Of a stretch of DNA of 64,000 nt, positions 60,501 through 63,499 are shown piece by piece. The translations under genes and the position numbers were made by a program. Position 1 is the first letter of the stretch. The number at the start of each line of letters is the position of its first letter. A model generated the notes under the pieces. It worked only from the letters and a program-made list of their open reading frames with translations, ran no database searches and was not told where the DNA came from. The DNA is from Mermis nigrescens (lineage: Eukaryota; Nematoda; Enoplea; Mermithida; Mermithidae): the NCBI GenBank assembly GCA_036768485.1, contig JAVLUZ010000143.1, forward strand, positions 4,144,346 to 4,208,345, read 5' to 3'.

Positions 60501-63488
60501 ATATGACTAGTAAATTGATAGAGCACACTCGAAACGAAAAAGTCAAATCGGATAAAAAGATAAAAAGAGTGTAAAACACACAAAATATTCGCTTTTATCT
60601 CTCAAACAACTGGGAGTAAAATTAATTGATAAAAATCCAGAGTCCGATTATCTGAAGCATTAGATTTGTGGCCGAAACAGCCATTTATTCATAATAATTT
60701 CTAATGCAGGCGGTCTTCAGAATTGTGATATGCACGTGAAAAATATTTAAAGGGTGTAGACCCGCAGAAAGAAAAAATAGAATATTTTCTGGAGAAGACA
60801 GCAAATTAAAAGCAAATAATTTATGAAAATTTATAATTTCTATCAAAAGCGTCCGAAAGTGGATAGAAACTGTTGATTGACATTGCTTAGGCGCTTTTTT
60901 AGCATTAAAACCAGTTTTCAGGTTATTTTGGCTCAAAAGAATTCTCTCAGACCCCATTTCAGCTGGCCCTTCCCATTTGGGCCTTGCTATGCATTTATGG
61001 TTGTGTGCACACGTGGGCGTAGGGGGGTGTTGGTTGGATATGCACCCCTACGGAAGGTCGAATACCCCCCCCCCAAGAGACCGAAAACCCGCCAGAATTC
61101 TATTTTTGAAATTTGTTTGTTTTTTCGCAATTTTTGATGCCAATGAATAGTGCTCGATGAGAAACATTGAAAAATGGTGTTTTTTGCCATACCACCATTG
61201 TTAAGACTATTTTTTGACCTTTGAAAAATCATGCATCCCGCCCCCCCCCCGAATTTTGATGTTGGATGCTGACCACCTATGGTTGTGTGTGATCAACGTT
61301 GTGAAAATTTTATGAATTTGGGCGGAAATAATTTCGGTTAACAAAAGCACCATTTTACTTACTTATCAACAGTTAGGCAATTTTTGAGAGACAAATTTAT
61401 TCGTTACACTTGTTTCCGTCGTTAAATTTTAATCTTAATGTGTATTTCTTTATATTCTAGTTATTATTTAATTCAATAATAAGCCTTTTCGCATTTTTGT
61501 CCTGCATTGTTTTATTTTCCAATATTTTTTTTGTACCATCCGCGATTTATCACTTTCTTGCTGTTTTCTTATTTTTCTTTATTTTTTATTAATTCGATGT
61601 TTTCCACTATTTTATACGCTTACTGTGCATTTTTGGCGCCATGTCTCGATTCAGAGTGCTCGGAGAGCATTGTCGCTCGCAAGTGTGCTTGCTTTCAAAA
61701 TTATTCGCATTGCCGCCGCAGCCGTGATAGACGAAAGTCAGACAGGATTTTCGGATTAAATCGTAATACCTCAAAATTTATATCTATAATAAGAAACTGA
61801 CAAACTTAGATATTTAATTTTCTAACGCTTGTCCATAAATAATTTAAAGATGAGTAAATGCTCATTACGTATTCGTATTTGGAGCGAATCAGTAGATTGG
61901 GAAACGAATGAAAAAATGATTTTTCAAAAAAGTACAGGGGTGAACATATGCGAGTCTTAAAATTTTTAACCTCCTCGTCGTACATTTTTTAAGTAAGGGT
62001 TTGGGCAAGATGCTTTTGTTAACTCCAACAGTGGCAACAATGGCCGTTGATTCCCCATAGAATGCTGTCAACTCCCTTCGCCAATTTTCCATTTTTCAAA
62101 AATTCGAGAAGATGGGCTATTTTTAGCATTTTTAGTGATTTTTGGGCTCGAAAGTGTCAAACTGCGACGCCTGACGCCAACAACTCGTGCTTTCACAACA
62201 TTTTCTTTAGTTTTCATGAATTTTCTTCAAAATTTTTTTATGTTTATGTTGCAAAAAAGAGTATCTTCAGAAGCGTAAAATAAGTGTCTTTTGACCCGCA
62301 CTTATCATTTCAAGGCCCAAAAATACGCTTAAGGCTAACCCATCTGAATTCCTACGCTGTACATGTATGCTTCTCACCAGACATGCACGTGGAGCTTACT
62401 CCCAGAATTGAAAAATAGAGTAGATTAAAATAGTTTTATAGCTATTTTAGCATTTATACCGCACCTGGGTGTGGGGGTTTGAGGGGCTATGCACCCCCCC
62501 TTTTCCGAGAAACCAAAATACCCAACCCCCCAGAAATCAAAATACCCCCAGAATTCAATTTTTGAAAATTTTTCCCTTTTCTCGCAATTTTTTGATGCCA
62601 ATGGATAGTGCTCGATGAGGAAGGTCAAAAAATGGTGTTTTTTCGCCATACCACCATTTTTAAGGCTATTTTTGACCTTTAAAAAATCCTGCACCCCCCC
62701 CAGAATTTTCTTGCTGCCCACGTATGATTTATACCATTTTTGATGTCATGTTGGTTTTAAAATGTTCGATATTTGACCCCCAACTGTTTGTTATTCAGTG
62801 CATCTATGCTCCTCGTCCATTTTATATTTCGACGAGCACGATATACAAGCACAAACGCATTGAATCCAAAATATGTGCAAGGCTTATGTGGACAAAAATT
62901 TTTATTTTTTTCAAGACAAATGAGTAAAATATGCTAGAAAAATAAACACTAGTCTACCAGTTAGAATTGTCACAAAGAAGCTCATTTGTACGAAAATTTA
63001 ATTGAATCTTGTCAAAAATTCAATTTTGATTCATGGATGGAATAAAACAACGTCGAAGCTCCTTCCTGCAGCGAAACATGGCAAATACATAAGATTTGAA
63101 CAGCAATTGTTGTTAGAAATGAAAATTTGATGTAAAAATTTGTTGCGTCTACATTTTAGAACGATTTGCGAGAACTAACGAGGCAATATAATAACTATTA
63201 ATAATTGAAGGTAATGAATTATAATAACTGTAATAAAGAATAATAAAAAATAACTGACGAAGCAATAATTCATGTGACGATTATTAATTAATCTGTCTGC
63301 GAATCAGCAAGAAAAGTAAAAAAGGAAACTTTTTAGACAAGTTTTGTGTCACATATTTTAGTATTCTACTAGAGCTCATTTTTTCATCCGCAACTCATAC
63401 CATTTTGTTATATTGGCATGTTTGCAGGGACCGGCGTCTGGACCCGTGGTGCAGTCAATGTTTAGGTCGACTTGATCGGGATTTCTTG
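21041..63488 (-). CDS. Giant modular secreted Kunitz / antistasin / lustrin protein (gene span)
   Basis: Twenty-five exons read on the minus strand (listed separately) join without any phase conflict to about 2,398 residues ending at TGA 21041-21043. The 5' end, including any signal peptide, lies beyond 64000. Order: Kunitz 1-4, antistasin-like a-d with a Ser/Thr-rich region, Kunitz 5-7, lustrin 1, Kunitz 8, lustrin 2-3, Gly/Gln-rich linkers, divergent Kunitz 9. All three module types are extracellular disulphide domains; Kunitz and antistasin modules are serine-protease inhibitor folds, while the lustrin module is common in nematode extracellular proteins. Almost all introns are phase 1. The layout resembles nematode cuticle/moulting proteins such as MLT-11, but I cannot confirm orthology. 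A stop-bearing Kunitz exon at 35064-35228 is left out of the reading. Confidence 0.85.
21595..21816 (-). CDS. Penultimate exon: Gln/Asn-rich linker
   Basis: Acceptor CGTATTGTAG|TC matches the phase-1 donor of the preceding exon at 23602. It encodes a low-complexity Gln/Asn/Arg-rich segment (GLQDFQAVQSNPQSRRQ, AQLEGQPDWETQSLQRQ) with a single cysteine and no known domain. The same frame continues past an in-frame TAA into the last exon, so both were once one reading frame or are split by a short intron. The donor proposed at ATTC|GTGCAA is weak. Long minus-strand and plus-strand open frames overlapping here in other phases are shadows. Confidence 0.65.
22164..22308 (+). mobile_element. 5'-truncated non-LTR retrotransposon tail
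   Basis: GATGGGGCACACGTGAGCGC through CCTAATAAAGTATTACTATT matches 14022-14585 without the insertion found there, and ends in a short ATTACT-type repeat after AATAAA. Only the 3' untranslated end is present, as usual for target-primed insertions that stop early. Confidence 0.85.
22468..22724 (-). mobile_element. Mutator-like short element (family A), perfect 9-bp duplication
   Basis: Ends CACACGTTGGCATGGGG and GTGCTGCCCATCTAT, flanked by GGTTCAAAC at 22459-22467 and 22725-22733. The body contains GATGAGAAAGGTTGAAAAAT and the ATCTTGCAC motif in reverse orientation. Confidence 0.92.
22735..23598. other. Intron sequence, no exon
   Basis: AT-rich DNA between exons of the modular gene. I see no repeat boundary, coding segment or RNA gene in it. 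Confidence 0.35.
23602..23880 (-). CDS. Gly/Gln/Asn/Tyr-rich linker exon
   Basis: Acceptor TTTTTTTACTAG|GG and donor TTGAAG|GTATAA are both phase 1. The peptide begins with glycine-rich repeats (YGSGGYNGPSGNGYGSGN, then QQYGSQQQVSGQNGKK) and continues through NDGLGYDGGDPLGIGGFNDG. No cysteine and no known domain; composition resembles disordered, possibly cuticle-associated linkers. It separates lustrin 3 from the Gln-rich C-terminal exons. Confidence 0.8.
24654..25198. mobile_element. Family C element ending beside a splice donor
   Basis: 545 bp with inverted ends CATACATGCACAGCATGGGA and CGTGCTGTGCATCTATGTG. Inside are GGCGCGAAGCACCGAAAATT (a decayed hairpin), GAGCAAATAGATATTTAAAA and CGTTTCTGACGATG, shared with copies near 8562, 26879, 33018, 45662, 51230, 54755 and 62345. 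Its right end lies 13 nt inside the intron that starts at 25211. No target duplication could be fixed. Confidence 0.75.
25212..25838 (-). CDS. Exon with lustrin-type module 3 and Gly/Pro-rich flanks
   Basis: Begins with a Pro/Ser/Gly/Tyr-rich segment (PPSGGPYSSSGGNYPSSGGA), then the cysteine module: TGCPDGGKPLKRNKTPVRC, followed by LCPKNYYCH and NNDRFCCG. This is the nematode lustrin cysteine-rich pattern (C-P-x-G-x-P-L ... C ... CP-x-x-Y-x-C ... CC). After it come GYGQGQTQPGYGQSGGGASG and PPTLPGSRLTYKLPPSGEYG. The donor AACG|GTAGTG is phase 1. The start depends on a short 62-nt intron (25839-25900, GTCATG...CCTCAG), needed because the frame changes between lustrin 2 and this segment. A one-base indel in the four-base run 25834-25837 would do the same. 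Confidence 0.8.
25901..26782 (-). CDS. Exon with lustrin-type module 2 and long Ser/Pro/Asp-rich tail
   Basis: Acceptor TTGAATTCAG|CC joins Kunitz 8 in frame. It opens directly with a lustrin-type module: LCPGNLLPLGGRKPIIC, GDGIDCPDGYYCQQGF and TGICC. About 240 residues of low-complexity sequence follow, rich in Pro, Ser, Asp and Thr (PIDAPQIVPLSPAHVPL, SPPDAQSNLGIISREASPSD), with an internal repeat of the SPPDxQxxxGIIxR kind. There are no further cysteines, which suggests an extended spacer. It ends at a proposed phase-1 donor, AATCTGC|GTCATG. GC content is clearly higher than in the surrounding introns. Confidence 0.85.
26860..28660. other. Intron with two or three family C fragments
   Basis: Family C ends occur at 26879 (AGACATGCACAGTGTGGAA) and 26953 (AGGCATGCACAGTACGAGGA), with their internal segments (GTTTCTGACGATGC, TTGACACTTTGAGCAAATT) at 27050-27160. 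A further related segment is at 27300-27545. The remainder (27560-28660) is AT-rich with nothing recognisable. Confidence 0.5.
28681..28869 (-). CDS. Kunitz domain 8 exon
   Basis: A complete Kunitz/BPTI domain in one exon: HCFQPKVDGPCKGSHLRWYY, then QCRLFYFSGCQGNQNNF, then LCETDC. All six cysteines are correctly spaced. The residue after the second cysteine (P1) is Lys, as in trypsin-inhibiting family members, so an active trypsin-like inhibitor is plausible. Acceptor GTGTCTTTAG|GA and donor TTGAAAA|GTTAGT are both phase 1. Confidence 0.92.
29152..29417 (+). mobile_element. Mutator-like short element (family A)
   Basis: Starts AATAGGTGGGCGGCACC and ends CCACGCTCAGGTA, between two copies of TGCTGTCGAT (29142-29151, 29418-29427), consistent with a 9-10-bp target duplication. 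The interior matches the family throughout (GCAAGATTTTTTCAAAGG, CACCATTTTTCAACGTTTC). Confidence 0.9.
29430..30610. other. Intron sequence, nothing assigned
   Basis: AT-rich. A short family-A-related end (CAGAATTTAGTCGCTGCCCAT) occurs at 29792-29812. No exon, RNA gene or complete element seen. Confidence 0.35.
30617..30787. mobile_element. hAT-like short element (family B), perfect duplication
   Basis: 171 bp, ends CAGGCACGTATCTCTAGG and CCAGCTACGTGCTTG, with an exact 8-bp target duplication AAAGGGTG at 30609-30616 and 30788-30795. Confidence 0.93.
30800..31860. other. Intron sequence with repeat fragments
   Basis: Holds a hairpin copy (GACGCGAAGCGCC at 31722) and an inverted fragment of the 3.7-5.2 kb repeat end (31404-31510). 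Nothing coding. Confidence 0.4.
31931..32140 (-). CDS. Linker exon between lustrin 1 and Kunitz 8
   Basis: Acceptor GTCTCAAG|CA and donor CCGGGAG|GTAACT are phase 1 and keep the chain in frame. The 70 codons are polar and Gly/Arg/Gln-rich (QTDQSYSRQRRNIGDGGGHD, then QTGVCPPGGCVLHRST). CPPGGC could be the remnant of a small cysteine motif, but no family is recognised. The acceptor lacks a strong pyrimidine tract, so the exon is less certain than the domain exons. A family B end (CAGGCACGTAGCTG) starts 33-34 nt downstream of its donor. Confidence 0.55.
32390..33950. other. Intron with hAT-like and family C ends
   Basis: A one-sided hAT-like end is at 32394 (CAGGCGCGGATTAAGAGGGG) and a hairpin (GCTTCGCGCCGG) at 32532. 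Family C words are at 33015-33040 (TATGCATAGCACGGAAATTC) and 33435-33480. CCAGATCGGCCATGCTGTGCG near 33790 looks like another family C right end. No exon. Confidence 0.45.
33957..34481 (-). CDS. Exon with lustrin-type module 1 and Pro/Gly/Gln-rich leader
   Basis: Acceptor CAATTTTTCCAG|GA, donor TATTACG|GTATTT, both phase 1. About 90 residues of Pro/Gly/Gln/Tyr-rich leader (QGAQPVQQGGGQDQGVANFP) precede the module: KCPFGEPPVLHRDGRPILC, then DQCPPQTSCYFNGIDFSCCP. The spacing matches the nematode lustrin cysteine-rich repeat. A Tyr/Pro tail (GYTPEYAPNPDYEPVPQQA) closes the exon. Confidence 0.88.
35064..35228 (-). pseudogene. Degenerate Kunitz exon with stop codon
   Basis: Reads RQCLSPAKCNKFVDRWLFEP, NKKRCGCNGNASNFKTA, stop (TAG, 35086-35088), then QSCEIIC. 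All six cysteines are still in order. However, about six residues between the third and fourth cysteines are missing, the usual GPC is AKC, and a stop codon precedes the last two cysteines. A plausible acceptor (ATTCCAAAG|CT) and donor (TTTGTA|GTGAAA) give phase 1 on both sides, so skipping the exon leaves the protein in frame. It is either a dead module tolerated by exon skipping or a truncating alternative exon. Confidence 0.75.
35320..37190. other. Intron with family C-type fragments
   Basis: GACCCCCCAGATCGGCTGACCCC (35860-35882) and CAGCCGGTATGGGGG resemble family C internal ends. The remaining DNA is AT-rich. A 107-codon open frame on the minus strand at 36548-36871 has no recognisable domain, splice context or coding signature, and I do not call it. 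Confidence 0.4.
37206..37667. mobile_element. 462-bp element with 140-base inverted arms, 8-bp duplication
   Basis: Left arm GGATCTAGTATACAATTTAC.. (37206-37347) and the complement of the right arm (about 37527-37667) match over about 140 bases with few differences, including the shared TAGCCGATCCATATAAGC and ATAGCTATAAGCC. Flanks are exact 8-bp copies TATAATGT (37198-37205, 37668-37675). The spacer is made of AAGTAAGTTTAAA-type repeats. The class (hAT or Merlin) is undetermined. Confidence 0.92.
37801..37917 (-). CDS. Linker exon upstream of lustrin 1
   Basis: Strong splice sites: ATTATTCAG|TG and GCTCTTC|GTAAGT, both phase 1. The 39 codons are Pro/Ala/Gln-rich (QFETQPPAIPAPPALR) without cysteines. 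It joins Kunitz 7 to lustrin 1 if the degenerate Kunitz exon is skipped. Confidence 0.7.
37925..38740. other. Intron, nothing assigned
   Basis: AT-rich, single-copy-looking. No exon or repeat boundary recognised. Confidence 0.35.
38759..38941 (-). CDS. Kunitz domain 7 exon
   Basis: ICALVRDTGPCNGYNPRFYF, then LRCEQFVWGGCQGNENNF, then AICDFAC. All six cysteines are present. P1 is Asn, which is not typical of a trypsin inhibitor. Acceptor TTTTTTAG|TG and donor TTGTCCAG|GTCGGT are phase 1; the same GTCGGT donor is used by the preceding exon. Confidence 0.92.
38950..40070. other. Intron, one possible repeat end
   Basis: AT-rich. A family-C-like end (ACGTGCATAGCTGGTC, 40035-40050) lies about 25-40 nt downstream of the donor at 40076. 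Otherwise no recognisable feature. Confidence 0.35.
40077..40186 (-). CDS. Kunitz domain 6, second half
   Basis: Starts with the base that completes the Trp codon of the previous exon: FYNSVTGACEQFQFGSCAGN, then SNNFESEDLCKARCVSG. Acceptor ATTTCTTTAG|G. The phase-1 donor TATCAG|GTCGGT was chosen because the next exon needs one preceding base; GTCG|GTAACT would break the frame. Confidence 0.9.
40190..41420. other. Intron splitting Kunitz 6, hairpin-bearing repeats
   Basis: A decayed hairpin (TCGGTGCTTAGCGCC near 40900) lies among family-C-like sequence. The repeat end TGTACAGCACATGG directly abuts the splice donor at 41431. No exon. Confidence 0.45.
41432..41624 (-). CDS. Pro-rich linker and first half of Kunitz domain 6
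   Basis: Acceptor GCAATTTTAG|AT, phase 1. The leader is proline-rich (NAPPPPPSPSPTFPLPEVVP). The Kunitz start follows: ACVQQRDPGPCQNFVSRW, with the exon ending inside the Trp codon (phase 2, TTG|GTATGT). P1 is Gln. Kunitz 1 is split at exactly the same codon, so this intron position is shared between two domains of the protein. The first intron bases TATGTACAGCACATGGAAAT match a family C transposon end. Confidence 0.88.
42495..42727 (-). mobile_element. Mutator-like short element (family A), perfect 9-bp duplication
   Basis: Ends CACACCTGGGCGTGGGG and GTGCTGCCCACGTAT, flanked by exact copies of GGTCATGAA (42486-42494, 42728-42736). It sits inside the foldback-like element and is therefore younger than it. 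Confidence 0.94.
43010..43080. repeat. 33-bp tandem pair
   Basis: AAACCAAGAAGCTGCGAGTT..CATTCATAG is followed directly by AAACCAAGAAACTGCGAGTT..CATTTATAG; two copies, one change in the shown part. Confidence 0.8.
43749..43902 (-). CDS. Kunitz domain 5, second part
   Basis: Acceptor TTAAACGCAG|GAT, phase 0: DPGPCRGPFVQRWWYN, then LRCESFQYSGCAGNKNHF, then NECDIHC, giving the remaining five cysteines. P1 is Arg, compatible with inhibition of trypsin-like proteases. The donor CCTCTGA|GTAATG returns to phase 1. Confidence 0.92.
43930..44685. other. Intron within Kunitz 5, nothing assigned
   Basis: AT-rich. No repeat boundary or coding segment recognised. Confidence 0.35.
44692..44828 (-). CDS. 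Linker exon with the first cysteine of Kunitz 5
   Basis: Acceptor AATTTATCGCAG|AA is phase 1. The Gln/Asn-rich leader (TRFNVQQNAPQVSGDRRASF) ends in DKCQQPI, the first Kunitz cysteine, and joins DPGPC of the next exon to make C-x-x-P-x-D-x-G-P-C. The donor CCAATA|GTACTT is phase 0, one of the few non-phase-1 junctions. It supports the model strongly because only this junction rebuilds the domain. Confidence 0.85.
45034..47262. mobile_element. 2.2-kb hAT-like element whose duplication spans a splice donor
   Basis: Left end CTGTGACGGATTCAGG and right end CCTCCACTG (complement CAGTGGAGGATTTAAG) resemble the 170-bp element at 9787. Exact 8-bp duplications AGTACCGG lie at 45026-45033 and 47263-47270. 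On the minus strand the right copy reads CCG|GTACT, so it covers the last exon bases and the donor of the antistasin-d exon. The interior has no intact ORF. It contains a family C-like start (CAGCATACGAATTCTAGGG, 45667), a TGTGTG run (45867-45885), AGCGAAGCGCCGCTTTCGCT (47030-47049) and other AT-rich DNA, so it is probably a composite non-autonomous element. Confidence 0.88.
47268..47417 (-). CDS. Antistasin-like module d exon
   Basis: Acceptor AGCGGATTAG|CG, donor ACAGCCG|GTACTC, both phase 1. The peptide RCPVTSCDPVCFPVTNHQ continues NCLECLCPSSSSTSTTD, an antistasin-type pattern C-x4-C-x3-C..C-x2-C-x-C followed by a short Ser/Thr tail. Antistasin modules are small serine-protease inhibitor units known from leeches and cnidarians and found in nematode extracellular proteins. 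A transposon starts 6 nt after the donor. Confidence 0.85.
47420..48905. other. Intron with family C remnants
   Basis: A run of TATATAGCTAT-type near-repeats is at 47920-48120. A family C segment lies at 48600-48900 with a hairpin (TCCGGCGCTTCGTGCC, 48672) and an end AGAATTTCCAGGGTGCCCAT that reaches to 12 nt from the splice donor at 48914. No exon recognised. Confidence 0.5.
48915..50378 (-). CDS. Large exon: antistasin-like modules b and c plus Ser/Thr-rich region
   Basis: 488 codons, acceptor CCTACTCACAG|CA and donor CCTCGTG|GTAACA, both phase 1. Module b near the start: NCTISPATACPTNCIR..NCPECRCPS. Module c about 130 residues later: NCPPVRCPASCLQITNHL, GCQECACP. The remaining 300 residues have no cysteine and are rich in Ser, Thr, Arg and Asp, with a repeated unit of roughly 30 residues (RAASAASTHSFDVSRSGD / RASSAASTRSFEVSRSGD), suggesting an extended, possibly O-glycosylated spacer grown by internal duplication. 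The exon is clearly GC-richer than its surroundings. A 303-codon plus-strand open frame (48908-49819) is its antisense shadow. Confidence 0.88.
50424..50569. mobile_element. Short family A relative upstream of an acceptor
   Basis: Ends CACATGGGCGTGGG and GTTGCTGCCCATGTATGG, with a different body (CCACCCAGAATCGAATTTCG). A similar inverted copy is at 55022-55178. It lies about 45 nt upstream of the splice acceptor of the large exon. Confidence 0.65.
50600..51800. other. Intron, one family C copy
   Basis: 50880-51240 carries a hairpin (TTCGGCGCTCAGCGCC) and a family C end CCCGGAATTTCCATGCTG..GTGCATGTGTGAC. The rest is AT-rich without recognisable features. Confidence 0.45.
51817..51879 (-). CDS. 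Short Thr/Glu-rich linker exon
   Basis: Acceptor ATATTTTTCAG|GT is a textbook nematode 3' site; donor AAATTAA|GTATGC; both phase 1. The 21 codons read TTITTAPSQSETEERNPAKL. No cysteines. Called because the splice sites and phase fit exactly between neighbours. Confidence 0.6.
51885..52545. other. Intron, nothing assigned
   Basis: AT-rich DNA with no recognisable repeat end or exon. Confidence 0.35.
52552..52629 (-). CDS. Short Pro/Thr-rich linker exon
   Basis: Acceptor TATCATTATAG|CC, donor ATAAAAG|GTGAGT (consensus), both phase 1. The peptide ALPTVPLPTTPLILSTVTSA is mucin-like. It extends the spacer after antistasin module a. Confidence 0.65.
52703..52837 (-). CDS. Antistasin-like module a exon
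   Basis: Acceptor GACGTTTCAG|TC, donor ACGAAAG|GTGCAT, both phase 1. SCPEINCGPSCIIFTKSDG continues CRECACIRDDDNSSSTTG: cysteines in the pattern C-x4-C-x3-C-x8-C-x2-C-x-C, the same as modules c and d. A Ser/Thr tail follows. First of four antistasin-like units, directly after Kunitz 4. Confidence 0.85.
52850..54500. other. Intron with hairpin repeats
   Basis: GGCGCGAAGCGCTGG is at 53666. An element-like segment at about 53500-53820 has ends ATAGGTGCACAAGGTCAGGG and CCCCCAATGTGCATG. A possible family C end (CAGGGCACAATGCGG on the minus strand) lies about 15 nt after the donor at 54530. No exon; the 127-codon plus-strand frame at 52893-53276 has no recognisable content. Confidence 0.4.
54531..54707 (-). 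CDS. Kunitz domain 4 exon
   Basis: ICLHPLDHGNCNDTHTRWWF, then GFCKQFAYTGCNGNGNNF, then AECDAVC: six cysteines, GNC instead of GPC, P1 Asn. Acceptor TTTTTCGTAG|TC and donor TTTGCAG|GTAGTC, both phase 1. Probably structural or of altered specificity rather than a trypsin inhibitor. Confidence 0.9.
54750..55840. other. Intron with family C and family A-like fragments
   Basis: 54750-54960 holds a family C piece (ACGTGCAGCATACG, TCTAGAGCGTACAAACATG, ATGGCGCGAATAGCC). 55022-55178 is an inverted relative of the short element at 50424. 55200-55840 is AT-rich with nothing recognised. Confidence 0.45.
55841..56101 (-). mobile_element. Mutator-like short element (family A)
   Basis: Ends ACACCTGGGCGTGGAGG and CTTGCTGCCCACGTATG; flanks ATCAATTAC (55832-55840) and ATCAATTAT (56102-56110) are a 9-bp duplication with one difference. 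Internal GATGCCAATGGATAGTGCTC and CGCCATACCACCATTTTTAA match other copies closely. Confidence 0.92.
56110..56815. other. Intron, nothing assigned
   Basis: AT-rich. A weak repeat-like segment (GGGAATGACCTCCATTTTGG..ACGGGCAAAAAACGGC) is at 56298-56340. No exon. Confidence 0.35.
56822..57067 (-). CDS. Kunitz domain 3 exon with acidic leader
   Basis: Acceptor AATTTTTTACAG|AC, donor TGCACAA|GTAAAT, both phase 1. The leader DQQENFIDSQQATDSDAAST is followed by DCSLPKDQGPCTGRFNRWYY, TRCEEFYFSGCQGNANNF and KECQKAC. All six cysteines are present; P1 is Thr. The hydrophobic run upstream in the open frame is intron, not a signal peptide. Confidence 0.92.
57545..57815 (+). mobile_element. Mutator-like short element (family A)
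   Basis: Starts CCATAGGTGGGCAGCACCAA and ends CATGCTCACGTATGG. Flanks are GGAGAGGGA and GGAGGGGCC, a poor 9-bp match. The body matches (GGTAAAAAAATGGTCTTAAA, GAACACTATCCATTAGCACC). Confidence 0.85.
57830..58530. other. Intron, nothing assigned
   Basis: AT-rich. It contains a decayed hairpin word (AACGGCGATTTGCGCCG near 58090) and no coding segment. Confidence 0.35.
58540..58680 (-). CDS. Ser/Thr/Gln-rich linker exon, tentative
   Basis: Acceptor TTCGCATAG|AC and donor ATCAGAC|GTAATT fit the phase-1 chain between Kunitz 2 and Kunitz 3. The 47 codons (KKIVQVTAPQVSSGDSDQRN and LTTTEASAQEPQIR) are polar with no cysteines, like other spacers of this protein. The 3' splice site has only a short pyrimidine tract, and an earlier donor (CTCAA|GTAAGT) exists, so the boundaries may be wrong. 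Confidence 0.5.
58690..59750. other. Intron, nothing assigned
   Basis: AT-rich; no repeat boundary, RNA gene or exon recognised. Confidence 0.35.
59759..59944 (-). CDS. Kunitz domain 2 exon
   Basis: Acceptor ATCTATAG|CT, donor GCCAAGG|GTGAGA, both phase 1. SEEEAAVICKSPKDRGTCDK, then FELRFFYNYELNECKYFF, FSGCGGNKNNF and ECQKMC. Six cysteines, but GTC replaces GPC and P1 is Asp, an unusual acidic residue that argues against trypsin inhibition. Confidence 0.92.
59960..61000. other. Intron, nothing assigned
   Basis: 59975-60185 resembles a repeat segment (GGCAATAACTTGCATTTCC..TTTTTCGGCATTTGG). The rest is AT-rich without recognisable features. Confidence 0.35.
61008..61280 (-). mobile_element. 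Mutator-like short element (family A), perfect 9-bp duplication
   Basis: Ends CACACGTGGGCGTAGGG and GCTGACCACCTAT; exact flanking copies GGTTGTGTG at 60999-61007 and 61281-61289. Confidence 0.93.
61624..61769 (-). CDS. Kunitz domain 1, second half
   Basis: The first base completes the Trp codon left by the previous exon: YYDLIRKSCLTFVYHGCGGN, then ANNFESKHTCERQC, then a short tail SPSTLNRDMAPKMH. The acceptor AATTTTGAG|G has TTTTGAG rather than TTTTCAG. The donor ATGCACA|GTAAGC is phase 1. Together with 63401-63488 it rebuilds a complete six-cysteine domain, the strongest evidence for this splice. Confidence 0.9.
61800..62455. other. Intron within Kunitz 1
   Basis: A family C-type end (TGAATTCCTACGCTGTACAT, 62345-62364) and a related segment at 62090-62180. 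No exon. Confidence 0.4.
62461..62726 (-). mobile_element. Mutator-like short element (family A), perfect 9-bp duplication
   Basis: Ends GCACCTGGGTGTGGGGG and CTTGCTGCCCACGTATG; exact copies of ATTTATACC at 62452-62460 and 62727-62735. Confidence 0.94.
62740..63390. other. Intron, nothing assigned
   Basis: AT-rich with AATAAT-type runs at 63190-63270. No recognisable feature. Confidence 0.35.
63401..63488 (-). CDS. Kunitz domain 1, first half (first exon seen of the modular gene)
   Basis: Acceptor CTGTTTTACAG|CA, entering in phase 1, so at least one more exon lies beyond the window. RNPDQVDLNIDCTTGPDAGP is followed by CKHANITKW, ending inside Trp at a consensus donor AAATG|GTATGAGT. P1 is Lys, as in BPTI. 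The split position is identical to that in Kunitz 6. Confidence 0.88.
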
Positions 63489-63499
63489 CTGTAAAACAG

